From the NCBI GenBank assembly GCA_001414345.1, contig LLCB01000143.1:108668-172667 (forward strand): a stretch of 64,000 nt of DNA. The letters run 5' to 3'. The first letter of the stretch is position 1. Every line of letters begins with the position of its first letter. A model generated the notes under the pieces. The model made no database searches. It saw only the letters and a program-made list of their open reading frames with translations, and was not told the DNA's origin. Source of the stretch: Hymenoscyphus infarciens. Lineage: Eukaryota; Ascomycota; Leotiomycetes; Helotiales; Helotiaceae. Of this stretch, positions 59,417 through 64,000 are shown piece after piece. The position numbers were made by a program, and so were the translations under genes.

Positions 59417-60999
59417 TACCTATAGAGTATACTCCTAAGTAGGGTTTATTAAGTACTGTAGTACTATTAATATTTCTCTTGAAATTTATAAGAGTATTAA
59501 GTAGAGAGTAGGTAGTTTTTACGAATTAATTTATAATAAATCCTAAGGTTTCTCTTAAAGTTTATAAGCTTTTAAAGAGAGATTAAGTCTTTTATTTTAT
59601 CTAATTATCTATAATAGAGTCCTATATATTTAGCCTTTTCTTAAGCTCTCTTAACTACTTTATAATCTTTTAAGGCTTATTATATACGTAGACCTTACTA
59701 GACTTAGTATATTAAAAGTACTCTTTAAAAGTATCCCTAGAATACTTCTTTCTTATAAGGCTTTTATCCTCTATATTAATAATAATATTATAATCTACTA
59801 TCTTCTTAATAACCTTCTTAATAGATAAAGAAGGTATTATAAAGCTCTTATTATTTACCTTCCTATATCTCTTCTTAGACTAAAAGATATCTTAGTTACT
59901 TCTATAATTATAAAAGGTAGTAGTAATCTCTTATACTAAATTTAGCCTTATAAACTATAAGAGTTAGGATAAGATAAGATAGATTTATTTACTTACTTTC
60001 TACCTATACTACGCCTCTTACTTCTTCCTATATTACTTTCTAAGGTATAACCTAGCCTAGTATTTATAAGAGACGTAAGTACTATTAATAAATAATATCT
60101 TTGAATTCTCTTAAGTACTAGAGATATCTCTAATCTTATTTATTAGAAAGGAGGTAATAGAAGAGAGTAGGAGTTACGATTTAGTATATATAAGGCCTAG
60201 CTCCTAGATTTTCTTTATAATTTCTAAGGCCTCTACTCTCTACTCTAGTTCTAGTTCTAGTTCCTCTATAATAGGCTAGCTAATAAGCTCTCTATTTATT
60301 TAAGATATTATACGTTTAATAACCTCCTTTTAGCTATTATTCTTTATATAAGGGCTTAAAGATATAACGTGGTTTATAGTATAGTTATAATTATAGTTAT
60401 AGTAGTACTTAATAACGACCTTCTAAGGTATACTTAGAAGAGAGGGGATTTATAGCCTAGTATCCTCTTAGGTGCTAATAGTAAGCTCTACCTCTTTCTT
60501 AGATAATACCTTATCCTCCTCCTCCTTTATAGCTAGTATATAATACTCTAACTCTATAAACTAATCTATAAAGGCTAGGAGATAGCTCTTTTAGCTAGTA
60601 TTACAGTAGTTAATATCTTTAGCTTTTAGCGCTTACTTATAGTTATGTTTTAAGGTATAGGTAGAGATATCCTCTAACTCTTATAGGATTATAGTACTCT
60701 TCTTCTCTTTTTTAGCTCGCTTTTTACAAGGCTCTAACTCTATAGTATCGTTGACAGTAGAGATAGGAGTAGGGATAGAGGTAGAGGTAGAGGTAGAGGT
60801 ATAAGTAGAGGATAAAAGCTATCTTAATTTATAAGTGAATAAAAACACCTTCTAATCTTCTAATCTCTTAACCTTTTAACCTTTCAACCTTTTAACCTTT
60901 TAACCTTTTAACCTTTTAATCTTTTAACCTTTTATTAACCTTTTAACCTTTTAACCTCTTTCTCTCTAACTAATCTACTTATAATATAGACCCTCTTAA
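59417..60999. other. RIP-mutated DNA between chromovirus and recombinase relic
   Basis: No protein family could be read. A purine-biased (TAGAGG)-type run occurs at about 60,765-60,816 and an octamer array at about 60,869-60,957. The composition suggests decayed coding DNA, possibly partly on the minus strand, but no domain is nameable. Confidence 0.5.
60869..60957. repeat. (AACCTTTT)n octamer array
   Basis: About ten copies of AACCTTTT, some imperfect (one TTTC, one TTTATT variant). It is not the fungal telomere repeat (TTAGGG/CCCTAA). Confidence 0.85.
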
Positions 61000-62560
61000 T
61001 AAATTAGATAAAGAGAGCGTATTTAACATAGATATTAAAGAAGTGAATAAGGATATACTTAATATTTAAAACGAAAAAGACGCTCTTAAATTAGCCTTTA
61101 TATAAATAGAAAATAGTATTAAAAAGCTATCTATAGCTTCTCTTTATATAAGTACCTAAAAGTAATACTAAAGGTAACTTATTTCTTACTTCTAGGACTT
61201 CTCTTAAAATTTATAAGGCTAATTTCTCTACTCTAGCCTCTAGGATTACTTCCTTAAGTTCATAACTACTACTTATAGAGAAGAGAGTAATAAGGATATA
61301 AAGGCATCTTATAAGAGAACCCTCTACCTTATCTATACTTAGATTATTACTAGATACGAGAGTCCTAAGCATCTTATAGAGAGCCTTAAAGAGGAGAAGC
61401 TTACTCTTTATAATAGTAAAGGCTAATTCTACTTATAAGTACTTAAGATAAGAGTAGTAGTAAGCTAGGGGTTTTTAAGAGAGCTTAATAAGAGTAATCT
61501 TATATAGAGGCAAGTATCTAGTAGTAGATATAATAGTAATCCGTCGCTCTCTTAAGAAGTTTTAAAGTATATAATTAGCTTATAAAGAAGAAAGGTAAGT
61601 AAATATCTTTATAAATTATAAGAGTACTAATTATTCTAGATCTACGTTAAGGAGATTACTATAAGTATATACTCTATTATTAATAAAGACCTTAAGAAGC
61701 TATATAATGTTAATTATAATATAGAATCGCTATAATACCTTACTAATCTTAGAAGTAATCTAAAGACTAATTAGAGAGGACCTACGTAAAGAAGTATAAT
61801 ATAAGCTATCTACCTTTTATCTTTCTTTTACCTACTCTAATTTAATAAAGTCTTTAAGATCTAGGTATATTATATTAAGATTATTAATAAGTAGATTAGT
61901 AAGATTAAGCTAATACTTACGTTTTAGAAGACGTACTAACTTAATAGTAAGTTACCTCTCTTAGTCTTACTTCTTTTTACTACCTTTATCTAATTATTTA
62001 TTAAATAGAGATTAAGCCCTTCTACTTTTACTTTAATAAAGAGAATCTATATCTTTGCTTTATATAAGTACTTCTAAATTAGTTCTAGAAGTTATATATT
62101 ACTAAAGAGTATATTTTTAGAAAGATTAATATAAATAACTAGATAACTCTAAGTAGATTAGTATAAACCTCTTACTTCCTTATAAATTACATAGCTAATT
62201 AATATAGGGAAGTAACGTCTTTTTCAAGGCTTTTAAGAGGAATCTTATATAGATTAGTAATAATCCTAGGCTATATAGTACTTACTCTTTTTACTATAGT
62301 AGATACTAGTACTTCTTAAGCGTATTAGAGTAGAATATTTAGTAACTCTATAATTAGAGAGAGTGGTCTATAAACTTTGATAATCTTATTATTATATAGT
62401 ACTTAATTAGTTAGAATAACAATTCTATAAGGTAGAGAGAGGACTTTTTAAAGCTAAAGAAGTATAAGAAGGATAAATACTTTTACTATAGTAATTAGCT
62501 TACTTATATATTTACTCTTTACTTAATTTATAAAGCTTTTAACTAAAGAGTCTTATCTTT
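61000..62560 (+). mobile_element. Crypton-like tyrosine recombinase relic, RIP-inactivated
   Basis: Reading through stops on the + strand gives the order of fungal Crypton-type tyrosine recombinases. An N-terminal helical part is at about 61,000-61,800. Next is YLLSFFYLL...F-x-K-V-x-K-I (about 61,806-61,870), the arm with the first catalytic Arg. TFxKTYQL follows near 61,920. After a frame change come the C-terminal blocks: YSTYSFYYSR at 62,274-62,303, which corresponds to the YGTHSFRRG catalytic H-x-x-R box, and W-S-x-N-F-D-N-L followed by YLISWNN at about 62,370-62,420. A Cys/Tyr-rich end (CFYCG-like, now YFYYS) follows. Catalytic His and Arg both read as Tyr. Element ends could not be found. 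The assignment rests on recalled family pattern. Confidence 0.6.
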
Positions 62561-62639
62561 TATATATAACTTTTATAAATAATTTACTTAAAAGCTTTTT
62601 AATTTACAAGGTTCTTAGTAAGATTATAAGTTAATATTT

Positions 62640-64000
62640 AAATTATAAGTTTAAAATAAGTAGATTTAATACTTAAAGTGAAATAACTAGACTAATTATA
62701 AAAGAAGAAGTATTAAATAGGTATACTTAGTACTAAATAATAGCTTAAAAGACTTATTACTTTCTAATTAAATAGACAGATTATAAAAGAAGAAGTTTTA
62801 AATAAGTAGACTAAGTACTAAATAATAGATTAATAGGCTTATTATAATCTAATTAAATAGACTTAATACTTATAAAGTAACTAAACTTCTTACTAAAGGG
62901 GTATTAAAGAAGTAGACTTAGTACTAAATAATAGATTAATAGACCTAATACTTAGAAAGTAACTAAATTTATTACTTAGAGAGTAAATAGATAAATTATA
63001 AAAGAAGAAGTATTAAATAAGTATACTTAGTACTAAATAATAGACTAATAGACCTAATACTTAGAAAGTAAATAGATAAATTATAAAAGAAGAGGTATTA
63101 AATAAGTAGACTTAGTACTAAATAATAGACTAATAGAGTTATTACTTTTAAAGTAAATAGACTTATTACTTAGAAAGTAACTAGACTAATTACTAAAGAG
63201 GTATTAAAGAAGTAGACTTAGTACTAAATAATAGACTAATAGAGTTATTACTTTTAAAGTAAATAGACTTATTACTTAGCAAGTAACTAGACTAATTACT
63301 AAAGAGGTATTAAAGAAGTAGACTTAGTACTAAGTAATAGACTAATAGACTTATTACTTTTAAAGTAAATAGACTTATTACTTAGTAAGTAACTAGACTA
63401 ATTACTAAAGAGGTATTAAAGAAGTAGACTTAGTACTAAGTAATAGACTAATAGACTTAATACTTAGAAAGTAACTAGACTAATTACTAAGTAATAGACT
63501 AATAGACTTAATACTTAGAAAGTAACTAGACTAACTACTAAAGAGGTATTAAAGAAGTAGACTTAGTACTAAATAATAGATTAATAGACTTAATACTTAG
63601 AAAGTAACTAAACTTATTACTTTCTAAGTAAATAGATAAATTATAAAAGAAGAAGTATTAAATAAGCATACTTAGTACTAAATAAGAGACTAATAGACTT
63701 ATTACTTTCTAAGTAAATAGATCTATTACTTAGAAAGTAATAAGTTAATAAATCTATTATTTAGTACTAAGTTTACTTATTAAGTACTAATTATTAAGTT
63801 ATTAGTCTATTTACTTAGAAAGTAATAAGTCTATTAGTCTCTTATTTAGTACTAAGTATACTTAGTTAATACTTCTTTAGTAATTAGTCTAGTTACTTTC
63901 TAAGTATTAAGTCTATTAGTCTATTACTTAGTACTAAGTCTACTTCTTTAATACCTCTTTAGTAATTAGTCTAGTTACTTTCTAAGTATTAAGTCTATTA
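62640..64000. repeat. 106-bp AT-rich satellite that inverts near 63,760
   Basis: Repeats of a unit containing AAAGAGGTATTAAAGAAG and the self-complementary CTTAGTACTAAG recur. Clear copies begin at 63,195, 63,301 and 63,407 (106-bp spacing), with shorter variants earlier and later. From about 63,780 to the window end the units run in the opposite orientation. A perfect 45-bp inverted pair (63,669-63,713 and 63,814-63,858) sets the axis near 63,763. The array continues past the window. Confidence 0.85.

Noticed and set aside
60869..60957. Telomere repeat
   Set aside because: AACCTTTT does not match TTAGGG/CCCTAA and lies inside the island, not at an end.
62640..64000. CRISPR-like array
   Set aside because: Repeats are directly adjacent with no unique spacers, the units vary and invert, and the genome is clearly fungal.

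Overview
The window looks like chromosomal DNA from a filamentous ascomycete (Pezizomycotina; the gene content would suit a Leotiomycete, but that is only a guess). Genes have short GT..AG introns of about 47-75 bp (a few near 200 bp). Intergenic regions are 0.4-2.6 kb. Both ends are very AT-rich islands in which CA and TG dinucleotides are nearly absent and TA is in great excess, the mark of repeat-induced point mutation (RIP).

Layout. (1) About 1-9,720 is a RIP-mutated island holding a Tad1-like LINE relic (about 3,650-8,790) between inverted copies of an unidentified repeat. (2) 10,452-13,805 holds two broken genes beside the island: a PLP-dependent group II decarboxylase and a HET-domain gene. 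(3) 15,652-49,675 is the gene-rich core: UPF3 (-), a PP2A-family phosphatase (+), threonine synthase (+), two coiled-coil proteins (+), a PNPOx-like membrane-anchored protein (+), a four-exon dimeric alpha-beta barrel protein (-), a tandem PH-domain protein (-), the ribosome-maturation GTPase EFL1 (+), a Cys-rich protein (-), an Mpv17/PMP22 membrane protein (+), a Gly/Ser-linker protein (+) and a small single-pass membrane protein (-). (4) About 50,300-64,000 is a second RIP island. It contains a complete but mutated Ty3/Gypsy chromovirus (51,317-59,411) with 496-bp LTRs and a perfect 5-bp target duplication, then a Crypton-like tyrosine recombinase relic (about 61,000-62,560), then a 106-bp satellite that inverts near 63,760.

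The core genes are mostly housekeeping (mRNA surveillance, phosphatase signalling, threonine synthesis, 60S maturation, organelle membrane) and do not form a pathway cluster. No biosynthetic cluster, CRISPR array, tRNA or rRNA gene was found. Exon boundaries were placed by eye from splice consensus, reading-frame continuity and recalled family similarity, so they are models and not transcript-supported. The most unusual content is in the two islands, where mobile-element domains can still be read through the RIP-created stop codons.
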